Positions 1 through 11,697 of a DNA stretch of 64,000 bases are shown here, piece after piece. The stretch is from Ceratodon purpureus (lineage: Eukaryota > Streptophyta > Bryopsida > Pseudoditrichales > Ditrichaceae). A program made the position numbers and the translations under genes. How positions within the stretch are numbered: position 1 is the first letter of the stretch; each line of letters opens with the position of its first letter. Location of the stretch: contig CM026426.1 of NCBI GenBank assembly GCA_014871385.1, forward strand, positions 95,214,238 to 95,278,237, given 5' to 3'. The notes beneath the pieces were generated by a model. That model made no database searches, was not told the DNA's origin, and saw only the letters and a list, made by a program, of their open reading frames with translations.

Positions 1-407
1 CCCATCATGATGGCATTTCTACCAAAAAATTATATCTCTACTTGGTGTAATAAAAACAACTATAAACCTAGGAAATAAAATTTTATTAAATTGTTACAAT
101 AATATGCTCTTGAAATATAAACCATTCAAATGTGCATAAATTTTTAATGCATGCAATAAAATAAAAACAAATAAAACTAATGACTTAAAGGTTTAAAATA
201 TACCCCATTCACAACTTCAATGGTACTTGACTTACAAATCTCCTTTAAGTGATATCCACTCGAATTTATGTCCACAAAAATGTTTAAGGCCTCTCATTTC
301 ATTGGAAGGCAATTTCAAGTTGCAATTGTTCCCTTAAATGGATGTGGGTTGATAAGGATGATTGCACAATAAGGCCAAAAATCCCCCATTCATCCACGTG
401 TCAAGGT
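1..407. other. AT-rich sequence without a recognised feature
   Basis: I see no convincing coding frame, RNA gene or repeat here. The base composition is AT-rich and resembles ordinary intergenic DNA downstream of the OGDH gene, which is on the minus strand. Confidence 0.5.
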
Positions 408-457
408 AACCATGGGTTCGAACCATGGGTTCGAACCATGGGTTCGAACCATGGGTT
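408..457. repeat. 13-bp tandem repeat, about 3.8 units
   Basis: The unit AACCATGGGTTCG repeats head to tail three times with a partial fourth copy. Each unit junction creates the palindrome GGTTCGAACC, and each unit holds a CCATGG site. GGTTCGAACC resembles the internal B box of RNA polymerase III promoters, but no tRNA fold surrounds it. Confidence 0.9.
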
Positions 458-1119
458 ACCTACTTGGATTGTAATGGATGAGAAACCAAAGGAACATGCA
501 CGGCATTCATCCGGTAAGGTACCAGTGTGGGGGCCGATTCTCCCTGGCCGGCAAAACGCCCAAGCTCGGAAAAGCAGCAGGGAGGGCCATGTGATGGCTG
601 TTGTAGACTACTACTGAGGCCTCAAAAGTGAATCCAGTCCTTATGATTCCAGCCCCATTCTCACCAACTGCCCGGCTCCTCACGAGGCTCACCCCAAGCC
701 TCAGGTTGTTTTAGTCAAACGACTGTACCCCATAAGCGCGCCATACTCATCCCATATACGTGTTCATGTTAGGTTCTTCTGAAGACGAGGAATTTCCTAC
801 ATTTAACTGTATTTACAACCAGGTTATTACTTGAACATTCAATACATTGCGGCTAACTTAGTAGTGATTCAATCTTCAATACATTTATTAATTTATTTTC
901 CCTGCCCAAGATGTGAATGACTTTTGCAAGCTACAAAGAGAAGACTCAGTATAGATTTGGCAAGTTTATTCTCTGCAGAGAGTCTGAGATCAGTTGGATA
1001 TTCAAGACAAGCATATCTGTAAGCTTTTGAACTGAAAGTTAGACTTTATCGCTGCAGATGACCAGTATCAACTGCCTGCTTTGAACTCATTTTACACATG
1101 TGGATTTCACATTCAACAC
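458..1119 (-). other. 3' flank of the OGDH gene, possible poly(A) signals
   Basis: No gene is recognised. Read on the minus strand, two AATAAA motifs lie at 892-897 and 884-889, about 225 bases after the OGDH stop codon. They are plausible polyadenylation signals. The AT-rich context means chance occurrence cannot be excluded. Confidence 0.3.
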
Positions 1120-4100
1120 TCATTCAATCAAAGCAAGAGGTGATTTCTGGATTGCCCTTTCAACGAGCCCTTTCTGTTCATGAGTGTGTTGGTCACCAAA
1201 TCCTGTTGCAGGTGATGCAGAAGCAGATCTTCCTGCATACTTCACATCTTCAAGTTTTCCTCGGTTTGCATTTTTCATTGCAGTCCCCAAACGTGGAAAG
1301 ACGTACAGAAAGGCTCCCATGTTCATTGGCTCTTCTTGACACCATACAACCTCAGCCTCTGGTGAAACTCCAGCATAACTTAGACAAATTCCGAAAAATG
1401 AAATATCATAACAAAAAAGAAAAGAAAAACACAATTGATGAAGAGGTTGTACAGAGAAAACCGAAGTTCATATCTTAAGTAAAAAACAGAAAGAGGGGTG
1501 TTATTTTACTTACTAGGATATCGCTTGAGTTCACGTGCCACAAGGTCGAATGGGAAGGGACATATTTGTTCAACCCTACATATTGCAACATCTTTGGCTG
1601 TAGCTCGTTCCCTCTCTTCGTCAAGTTCATAGTAGATCTGGCACGACAAATTAGAGCACGTCTTATTGGTCTTCTCTTTCAACTACACTAGTACTATCGT
1701 TTTCTTAAAGAGAAGCGAAATCTACAGCTTTTAGCCATCTAAACAAAGTGCAGTGGACACGTACACATCCGGGATATTGCTCTGAAAAACGTTTATGACG
1801 AATCCAAGGTATATACACGCGTCAATTATGCAAGAATGAAAACAAGTACCTTTCCAGTGCAGAAAACCACACGACGTATGCTGTCATCTTTGTCTTTTTG
1901 ATTGCCAACGTCTTTGATCAAACGTTGGAATCCGTTTTCACTTGAATCTTCAAATTCGGATAATTTGGAACGGCACTTTTGGTGTCTCAACAAATTTTTA
2001 GGAGCCATGATAATCATCGGTTTGCGGAAGTCACGGTGTATCTGTTTATTCAGCAGAGAAGCATATTTGTGAATGAAACTACTGATTGGATTGAATTTCA
2101 ATGAAATCTCTTCCCGCTAATGTAATTTGCAAAGTTTGACTAAAAACTCAAACTTGCCTGTCGACGTAGCACGTGGAAATAGTTGGCCGGTGTGGTCGTG
2201 TTGACAACTTGCCAGTTGATTTCTTGAGATTGTTTCGTGGAGTCAGCTTCCATCACTGGGAACTTGAATGGATTGTCGTCACACATCTAGATTTACATGA
2301 CACCTGTAAATATTTAGTCTATACGGGCGTCCTTCATAGACGACAATGAGGCGATACTACATGTAAACATATTGAAATAATACATACTTCATAGGAGATT
2401 GATAACATATAAATGGAAACAACTAAACACCAAACTGTTAAGTACCTGAAGGTATCGCTCCAGACGAGCGCTTGAATGTTCAGGACCTTGCCCATCGTAA
2501 CCATGGGGAAGCAACACAGTCAGTCCAGTTTGGCGTAGCCACTTGGCCTCACCACTTGAAACAAATTGATCAAAAATGACTTGTGCAGTATTGGAGAAAT
2601 CACCAAACTGGGCTTCCCAGAGAATTAGGGAGTTAGGATTTTCCATTGAATACCCTAGCTCAAACCCCAGCACTCCAAATTCTGACAAGGAGCTGTCACA
2701 GGCCATCGTACGATTCAGGAAGCCTCACAGTAATAGGGGTAATGGTTTAACAAACAACAATTTCTACACATCACAAATTCATCATACTGTAAAAGTGGTC
2801 AAATAAAGGTTGTGCACCTATTAGAAACGGTAAAAAAATCAGGCGCTTGGCTCTTCAGCACGTGCTCCAGAGGGCAATAGATTTGCCCATTTTTCTGATC
2901 ATGAACCTTCGCATGGCGGTGGCTGAAAGTTCCTCTTTCGACATCTTGTCCACTCAGGCGAACATGGTTGCCTTCTGTTAACAGAGTTCCGAAAGCCAGT
3001 GCTTCACCGGTTGCCCAATCCACTCCTTCGCCCTTCTCGATCATCTGACTCCTTTGCTCATAGATTCGCTTGATTGCTTTGTGTGGATTGAACGTGGCCG
3101 GAAGCACGGTGATAGCTTGGCCCACATCTTTCAACACCGCGCTTTTCACACTGTCATGTTCTAGATCAAGATCCAAGTTACTGAAATTGTATCGTGTGAT
3201 AATTTCCTACGTTCTCTAGCATAAATAAGTCACTTCATAATTAACATGTGCAGATTGAAGCGTTCCATATTATTACCCTGTATTTCGTAACTTTGACAAC
3301 TGTTCTGGACCCTTGAAACCTGCCCAAAATGCTGAAAGCCAATCACGCTTGTTTGGAACATAATTTTTGCTACTTTCAAACTCTTCATTTAATGTTCCCA
3401 TCACTTTAGCCTTCAGTCTGTCTATCTCGTCCTTGGCCAAAAGTCCATTTTCAATAAGTTTTTTCTCATAAATAGCAAGTGAATTTGGATGGCTTTTTAT
3501 CACCTGATGTAAGGAACAATAATTCATAAATTCGCATCTAGCTTTATAGCCCGCTCTGCGAGAGCATCACAAATAGCTTTCATAATCCAGATGCACAGAG
3601 ATAACAAAGACATAATAATGGTAGTGGAGGTTTTACAGAATACATGGTAGGCTGTGTAAAGAACGGCTCATCGATTTCATTGTGTCCAAACCTGCATCAA
3701 AATTTAAATCACAGATGTCACAGGAACTTCCTAAAAAAGATTAAATTGCAGAAAGCATCCTTACTCACTCTGGACCACATTGAACATATGTTCAAGCTCA
3801 TTAGCGTAGACGATTGGTGAAAGCTCCGCAGGTAATTGACAGTGCCCTATAAAAATTAGCATACTTATACATGAGAAAATTAATTCAACATGGGAAATCG
3901 TGAACAACTGCATGTGATGATACCTCCGATAGCACACGATATCCACAATCACGTCAGACAGGAATTGACAGCGCCATTTAGCAGCCAAGTCGCATACACG
4001 CGTGACGGCTTCAACATCATCTCCATTCACATGGAATATTGGGGCGCACAATGCTTTGGCCACATCAGTGCAGTAAGGAGAGGAGCGACTGAATTTGGGA

Positions 4101-6225
4101 TCTGTTGTGAAGGCAACCTGGAAATCACAGACCAGCATGAAAAAATAACATATCGAAAACAAGTACAAGAGCTGCAATCACATTATAGAGCTTCGAATGA
4201 AAAAAATTAGCGCAACGATACCATCTGTACAGACCTGGTTGTTGACAACAATGTGAACACTGCCACCAGTGCAGTAATTTGGGAGATCGCTCAGGTGCAA
4301 TGTTTCATACACAACTCCCTGGCCAGAGAAGCTGCCATCACCATGCATAATCACAGCCATGTTTTTAAGTCGCTGTTTGTCATTCGAGTAGTACTGCTTG
4401 GCGCGGGTCTTGCCTATCACTACCGGTGCTACAGCCTCCAAATGGCTTGGGTTGGCTACTAGTGACAAATGAATTTTCTTGCCACTTCGAGTGGGCCTAT
4501 CAAATGATGTCCCCAAGTGGTACTTCACATCGCCACTACCTGTGTAAGTCCCAGCCTCTCCCACCGGCTTGATTCCCGCACCGAACTCACTGAAGATATG
4601 CCGGAGTGGCTTACGCACCACATTACCCAGTACGTTCAGCCGCCCACGATGAGGCATCCCAATCACAACGCTCTCTACACCAGCATCTGCTGCGGCATCA
4701 ATCAGCTCCTGCAGGTACGCATCTCTCTCAAAAAGAATGGAGAAACTAAAAATAAAATAAAAGTTTGAGATCCTTAAAGTCGAGTAAGATGAACTATATC
4801 TTATGCTAGTAACTTCCATCCATACCGTGATTCTGCAGCAGATGCGTGGTTGCATGAACTCATACCTTCATTCCAGGAATAAGAGTCTCGCATCCTTCGA
4901 GCCCAAATCGCTTTGCTGCTGTCCACTTCTGAGCTGTAAAGCTTTCGAAATGGGTCCCCCACGTCAATCGATCGAAAATCTCAGCACGTCGTGCAGGAGC
5001 GAGCACAACAGGCTGCTCAATCACACAAGAAAATTAGAACACCATGCAGCTTTCCTACATTTTAAAATGTCGAAGTCTATATGTAGGACAGCGTTGTACT
5101 ATATGTATGTCACCTGGTTTTCGATCTTGTCCCTGAGCCAGTTGCACTTATCCCGATCTTGTATGTGCATGTATTCAAATCCTATGGTGTCGCAATACGC
5201 ATTCTCAAGCCGTCCAATAATGCTCTTCAATGTCTGTGGTTTGTTTCCGGTACCCAGTATTCCTGTCATTGTTTCAACACCAACCACGAATTCTTTATCC
5301 AAATCAGCTGCGGAGAATCCATAACTTGCAGGATCTAACTCAGCAGGTACTGCACGGATATCTAAATTCAGAGGGTCTAGCCTGGCCTTCATGTGGCCAC
5401 TGACTTGGTAAGCCCTAATCAACATGAGCACCCGCAAACCATCCTGTAAGCAGGAGAGCCACCAGGCAGCTGGTCAACTTGCAAAATTGAAAAGCTTAGA
5501 CTCAGGGAAGTAAGAAGCTCATGATATTGTTAAGATCTTCGTTTTCTCCATGAGGTTCTAGACCTTGGAAAAGACATGTTCATGGATAACTCCGATTCAA
5601 CCTGAGCACTTCTTGACTGTGGTCGAAACTTCACCTGAGTGGATTGGCCCCCAACGAGACTCATTCCACCAGAAGACTGCGATCCATCCGTCCCAGTGAA
5701 GTTTTTGAAGAAAATCTGCCACGACGGGTCCACACTGTTGGGATCAGCTTCCCACTGGCGTTGCATTTCTTCCAAGAAATTGCCACTCGTTCCATGTATA
5801 AAATTGTCCTTCAATCTCGAGAGAGGAACAGATTGAGTGGACGTGCTATAGCTCACTTTGCTCCCATGCAAAGAGCGCAATGCCCCAACACTGAACCCTT
5901 GCAAAATTCTGTGGTGTTTTGGAAACACATCAACGCCCCGAGGGAAGAGTAGAAAATTTCCTGGAGCTAAGGGTGCATGGATAGCATCAACGCAGCTCAC
6001 TCTGCTCCCACAGAGCTCACGCAAGAACCTGATTACTCGAGTATGGTGCAGCATTCCATCAAACACCAAAGAGCAAGGAGCCAAGAGCAAATGCCGCAAT
6101 TTCTCGCGAATAAAAACTTGGGCACTATCAATTCCATGATTCCTGTAACTGAGTAGCAGCTTAACGCCAATGCTCGTCATTACACCAGTCCGGCGAACCA
6201 GAAATGAAGACATCTTGCAAGCCAT
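1120..6225 (-). CDS. 2-oxoglutarate dehydrogenase E1 component, mitochondrial (13 exons)
   Basis: This is the thiamine-diphosphate-dependent E1 subunit of the 2-oxoglutarate dehydrogenase complex of the TCA cycle, acting in the mitochondrial matrix. I infer exons, in transcription order, at 6225-5635, 5443-5114, 5012-4866, 4708-4235, 4117-3924, 3691-3637, 3503-3277, 3180-2818, 2692-2446, 2286-2158, 2041-1850, 1637-1514 and 1358-1120. They total 3312 bases, which is 1103 codons plus stop, with all phases consistent. Visible signatures are GMPHRGRLN near residue 374, the ThDP motif GDGSFSGQG near 479 with its NN at about 512, and IHRDFRKP in the C-terminal part. All introns are GT-AG except 2157-2042, which begins GC. 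The N-terminal exon is longer than I recall for plant homologs (about 1000-1025 aa). It is Arg- and Leu-rich, as expected of a targeting peptide. A second ATG four codons in (6213) may be the true start. Confidence 0.93.
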
Positions 6226-8677
6226 CTCCCCTTACATATTGAACCAAAGCAAGCACTGCATCCAAAAACAGGACATTTATTCAAGTTGTGCATTTTTTGC
6301 TACAAACATAAAGGCATCATAATTTATGACTTGAATCACAGAATATCAAACATCTGGCACTAGATTCTGAACAACTTAACTGATCCTATTTCCCATGAAT
6401 CAATGGTATACGTGGAACAGACAAAAAGCAACCAAACCCTAATTTTCGAATACAGGTCGTACGTCCCTTTAGATTGCTTACTTATCAGATTGGGTATTAG
6501 ATCATTTCCAGTATCACATATGAATCAGATCATTGCAAGCAACTGCAAAATCAATGCAATACTCTCAGAGCAATACAAAGCAAACAATCCTTAGGAACTG
6601 TCAAATTCCATGGAATCGCACAATGCACATGGGATTAAATCACAGCAACTAAAGCTATGCTTCAACAATCAAGTGAGGGAAATGATCATTATAGCTATGG
6701 AGTAAGAATAACCCACATTATTTTCAGAAAAGAGAGAGCTTGTAACTGCCGTGATGAATGATCTACGTCTCCCCGACCCTGCGCAACGTTTCAGATGAGC
6801 CTCCTCACGGATCCACTACATCCTCTCTCGTCACTGCCACCTACCCTCCCGTCCTCATGTGGAATACGTCAAGCTCTGATGCGACTTCATTTGGCAACCA
6901 CAGAACTTGGAAGATTCAACTTGAGGCCCAAAACTTCCAAAGGAAATATGAGTCCTATGTCACGAAATTCTGACTGAGCACTTCAAAAGTCCATTAGATT
7001 CTCAGAAATTCTCATGAGTGGAGTTTTCTAAAATTTAAATCCCCATTGATTTGAACTGGGTACAGTATTTAAAGCGGCAATGGGCATGTGTCATTTGTAA
7101 CCCTAGTTTTGTCAGGGCTCTCTACCTGTCTTGGATCTCTCTTCCAATCATATGAGTAAATAAGCTTCTTTTGACCTCCAAATTGAGTAACTCAAAGGAA
7201 CTTCTTATCTGCACTTTGGATTTTCGCTTTAAGCGATTGGCTCATTTAAGGCATAGATGTAGGAGGGGTGGGCCAAAATAGAACTTGGGATTTTTGGACC
7301 TTATGTTGAATCTTTCAATTTCTAATACAAAACTTAGGCCCACTTTAGATGATGTCTAGGGCAAATCGGAAGGGCGTCACATTTATCACCTTCCTCCACT
7401 TAGTGACGTCAACTTGCTACCCATGAAACTTTGCCCAAAATATAGAAATTTTTGCGACCTCGAGTTGGTTGTGGTTTCAAAACTATCCGATGACCACCCT
7501 CTTGCCAACAATGTTCCACAACCTCTATAGACGACTTTTCTCAACGTTTATAGTCTATGTTCTCAAGCCTCCTTAACCGTCATTGAGGGTGACCCTGTAC
7601 TTTGTCTTAAGTGACGAATCCTATTCTCTATGGCACATCTTGTCATATTGAAGATTGTGGATTTGGAAAGGTGTAGGGCGGCGGCTGGTGGATTAGGGTT
7701 TCGGTGAGCAACGAGGGAATTGCCTCCAAAGAGATGTTTAATTTGTTGTGTTGTGTCTTGAGTTAGAGTTTGTTTCTACATGACGTATTTCTTAGGTGAT
7801 TTAGTTGCAACTAGATGTCTAAGTTGTATGGAAACTTAGAATTTGTTCTACTACTTTAGTATAGCGTAACCTTCATGCTTCAACGTCTCTTGAATGCACA
7901 TTTAAAATTGTTTCATTTACCACCATCGTCAATAAAGAGACTTCACTGCATTCTTGTTAGTATTTGCAAGTTGTTTTGTACTTGTAATAGCAACAGTGTA
8001 CACTGATCTCACTAGAGATTACAATAATTATTCTAACGAGAGACCCGATGCTCAACCATCCCACATTGCTTTTTACACTAAACGTACAAGTGGATCAGAG
8101 TAAGGACATGCTTATGGTATCACATATGTCAACTTGACTGTGGAAGCAAAACTCAACCTCAAAATCCTTCTACATGATCCCGAGAGAGAATGATATTATG
8201 TTGAAGAAATTTATTTGTCCTACACATGTAGGGGGTACTAATTCATACGTTGCCACAATGTATCTGTAGGTATGACTGCAACGTTTGACCTGAAAATAAT
8301 TTAAACGACTGCGTTTCAAGCATGCAATCCATTTTGAATGCAGCATTGAAGAGAAAGAAGTGACATTAGTAGCGGTTGTCATTTGCAACGAAGTAGAGGG
8401 GGAAGAAGGTCATGCCTAAGTATGATACTTTTAGGCACCACAAGAGGGCATGCCACATGGAGAAAAGAATGGAAAATTTTCAATTTCGAGACGTCCATCA
8501 AGAGAGATTGTCAGAAACACTTCCATACAAAGCAGGTGTACATGGACAATTCTCTATGTCAGTTGATTTATAGAGAGACAACACACACAAACAAGAATGG
8601 TGATATATACCACACCGGCAACGTAGCGGGGTTTGGCGTGCATTGCGTCCAACTTTGTTAGTATAAAAAAAGAATGA
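6226..8677. other. OGDH 5' flank and unassigned intergenic DNA
   Basis: The first few hundred bases probably hold the OGDH promoter and 5' untranslated region, but I see no clear TATA box or splice structure that would fix the start. The rest has only short frames without recognisable similarity. No repeat pairs or RNA genes were noticed. Confidence 0.4.
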
Positions 8678-9037
8678 CATTAGGGGAAATATGGGGTCTG
8701 CAACGGGCCTTTGGGTTTCCCACGTGCCTCAAAATTTGGCCATGCCCGTGCACTTTATGTGCTGGCACCAATGGTGCCAGCAGGTCGCCCAATGGTGCCA
8801 GCAGGTTGCCAAATCGGCGTTTGGGGGGTCCAGCCAATCGCTGGCAGCGAAGGCGTGTGCCACTGCTGTCACCCCATTGGACAGTAGCGGATTGTGTTGT
8901 CAGCGGGGCGGATTGTGTTGTCAGCGGGCAAGATATCTACCAATGAGATTACTTAGAGAGGCATGCGTGGGCAGCAAGTTCACCTACCTTCGGGCTGTCC
9001 TACAAGGCCCGTTGGAGATCCCATATTTCCCTTAATG
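8678..9037. mobile_element. TIR element, copy A (diverged)
   Basis: The segment starts CATTAGGGGAAATATGGGG and ends with its near-perfect reverse complement. The terminal inverted repeats are about 34 bp (8678-8711 and 9004-9037), and the whole element is 360 bp. The termini match the TIRs of three other elements at 20340, 21601 and 29783, but the interior differs. The interior contains a short internal duplication (GATTGTGTTGTCAGCGGG twice). It is non-autonomous, with no coding capacity. I see no convincing target-site duplication. Confidence 0.75.
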
Positions 9038-9111
9038 AGCTAAACAACCTTTTGTAGCAAGGCTTTAGTTTGACCTAGGTCATACAACAACATAGAGAAC
9101 ATGGATGTAAA

Positions 9112-9615
9112 ATGGCTCTGAAAGATGAACCTGCAATGCTGGACACCTTCTTCTTGCTCCATGATATTAAAAACCTGGCTAATCATATGGCAATAGACCT
9201 TTGGAAGAGACATCCAAATGAAACAATTTGTGTTCACATGTGGAATGAGGCTAACAATAACCTCTTCTTTAATTATCAAGAGCATAGAGAGCTAGCCATT
9301 CATGCCACTGAGTTGGACCACACCCCTTTCACAATTGGTATTCAAACTAACTAGTAGTTCAAGCAAATAATGTTGTACTGGCATGGAGAAGCAATTGTGA
9401 TGGGTGCAGTACGCTCTGTACACTACAATGGTGTTTGATAAATGGCAAAACAAAATTCTAGTAGAATGATTCATTACGTCTAGTACAAAAGAAGAGGACC
9501 TCACACCGTGTGTCTTGACATCATTGAAAAACAAGATGGTTGCGACAAGCCTACTTGGAAGTTGTTGTCCATCATAGTTAACAATGCCCAAGCTAAAACA
9601 TACGCTTTATAGTAA
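9112..9615 (+). pseudogene. MULE transposase fragment, heavily decayed
   Basis: Broken reading frames match the middle of the better-preserved MULE at 24.0-27.4 kb. An open part (about 9112-9350) aligns to that copy's region from DTFIMPDDVYNL to FCLEIQTPW. It is followed by a frame-shifted relic of the block YPLYTVMVFDEWKNK and then VNNAQAKTY, which matches the D-containing segment IIDNSQAEINAI. In the second block the catalytic Asp is replaced (VNNAQA versus IDNSQA). There are no termini and no flanking exons, so this is a fossil fragment. Confidence 0.7.
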
Positions 9616-10959
9616 GATCAACTCCCTATCTCAAATCAAATCTTGTTTGAATTTTGACCAAGTCGTGAATATAAATCAAAAAATCTAGTGTATCAATCTC
9701 TCTTGCACGAAGATTTGACCAAAATCTCAAGTTCTGCTATGTTTCACTAGTAGAAATCATGTCCATAGAGGTGCTACAGCAAATGACATGTTGTCCGCTT
9801 TTAGTCTTTTGTGACACTGTAAATGACAAAAATTGGTTGAGTCATTTTTCTCGTTGCACTGTAGTGCGTTGTCATCTCAACGCAGTTTGGTATTGCAAGA
9901 GCAGTAACTTTGTTGTCACGTGATAACTCATTCTATATTTTACCATGCACACAAAATGTTGTTTGCAGAAGGATTAGAGTCCCGATGTACATGGTGGTAT
10001 CTTTTGGACTAGGTCACATTCATGACCACAACAAGGTTTGAGCCGATGACCTCCCTTGGTGTCGTTCACATGCATTTCATGTTATTGAATGCTCAAGTAC
10101 ATTTTGAGAACTCTACCATGTGTGTGGAATCCCTAGCTTTGAGCAACCAAATGTAAGTTCAGATTGGAAGATTACAATCCGCGACGCGCTCCTCAAAAGC
10201 ACCACCATGCAAATTCATAGAATCCTTACTCTCAAATCCACAACTCCTAAAGATAACATCCACATTGAGCACACCAACGGAATTGGGGTCACGACTCTCA
10301 CACCCTCAATCTCACTGTGGAGTGAGTGCAAGAGTGTGTGTGTAGTGGAGGGCAACCAGCGTCGCCGCCTCACTGCAACCTCCTCTGTAACACCGCACCA
10401 CTCCCATCGCTCCTCCACCATACCCAAAGCTGGAGCTGCTCTACAACAACCTCTCTATTAGTACCTCACTCATCTCCTCTCACAGAATCACTCATAGTCA
10501 CCAATACAAGCTGAAGAAGAATGCTTGAGGATATTGGAGGACATTAGAGGATGTTGGAGATGTTGGAGGATGTTAATGAGCTTGACAATGTTGGCATCTG
10601 AGTAGGTTTGTTGGGTTGCAATTTGTTTTTGGCAATGTTGGCATATGAGTAGGTCTGTGGCATTAGGGTTTGTGGGTAACTTTATTTGTGTTTTGGAAAA
10701 ACTGACTCACTTTGAATATTTTGTCGATGTTGTAGGGTGGTTTTGAGAGAGTTTGTTGACCTCTACGCTTGGCTGTTGTGGATGAATTGGAGATACGTGT
10801 GTATGGATGGAGATTGGAGGATTTGGATTGGAGGTTTTGAGTGAAGCAGAGGGGAGGTTTTGGTTGTAATGCTCCTGGGATATATGCAGGCATGGTGTGA
10901 AGCAGATGCGCACATGTTGGGCAGACAACGTATCCTACATAATGACACTACGACAGATC
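9616..10959. other. Unassigned sequence
   Basis: No gene is supported. A short phrase around AATGTTGGCAT followed by TGAGTAGG occurs twice about 50 bases apart (near 10583 and 10633). The strip 10520-10580 is rich in repeated GAGGATNTTGGAG-like words. Neither suggests a function. Confidence 0.4.
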
Positions 10960-10984
10960 CCGGCACTTGGAAGTTGGTGGGGGA

Positions 10985-11235
10985 GCTAGTCCTCTAGAGG
11001 TCTCGTTATTCCCCTCCATCGAGCATTGCACCCCGCTCGTTTTCAGGCAAGGGCAGCACTCGACGTCCCGACCCTCGCACCCCCGAGCTTGGCCTCGCCC
11101 GACCCTAGCGCTACTCCGCCCCCCCCCCCCGGCCCATTCCCGACCCCTCATCCATTGTTCATCCCGTCATTGTCCCCGTCGTCTCCTCCCCCTCCCACCC
11201 TCCTCCCCGGAGCGGTTCACCCCATCTGTGTGTCC
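10985..11235 (+). repeat. GC-rich leader, paralogous to 23435-23078 (minus)
   Basis: This C-rich segment aligns along its length with the reverse complement of 23078-23435. Shared blocks include GAGCATTGCACCCCGC, CCTCATCCATTGTTCAT and CTCCTCCCCCTCCCACC. It lies upstream of the zinc-finger/coiled-coil gene at 11.7-15.8 kb, while the paralog lies upstream of the minus-strand MULE. The likely role is a 5' terminal or promoter region of one transposon family, shared by both. A captured promoter is an alternative. Confidence 0.7.
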
Positions 11236-11697
11236 TAAGGTTTTGTGTGTGTTCGTTGCTGATTAGAACAGGCTATGGTGTTTGCTGAGTATTCCAAGCT
11301 TTAGGGCGACGGGATTTGCGTGAAAGTGCGGAGACCCTGCAGGATCGTGCGAGCAATTAGGACAGGCAACGTTCTTTTTGGAGTAGGGTGTAGTCCGGGG
11401 GAAGAAAGGGTGCATGGTTCAGAGGCCGCTTGCCCTAGGGTTTCGGGTTACGACGTTGAGTGAGCGTCTAGCGTCTACTTCGGCTTGTGGTGGTCCGTCG
11501 GTACCTAGCGCGGCGTGGTAAGGGGTCAGCCTTGACGGTGGGGGAGGCATTTCTGCTAGCTTCGAGCTCGTACCTGGTGGTGGGGTTACATTCGCCAAGG
11601 CGAAATCAGATTAGTCGGAGCGGCTCATCGGAAGAGGTAGAGTCCATCGACATTGATATCCTGCTCTGGAGTTTTGCGCCGGCAGCTAGCAACGACC

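Noticed and set aside
3761..3850. Open frame on the minus strand between two OGDH exons ([17 protein letters not shown])
   Set aside because: The exon chain joins in phase without it (3924 to 3691), restoring [11 protein letters not shown], so this frame is intronic.
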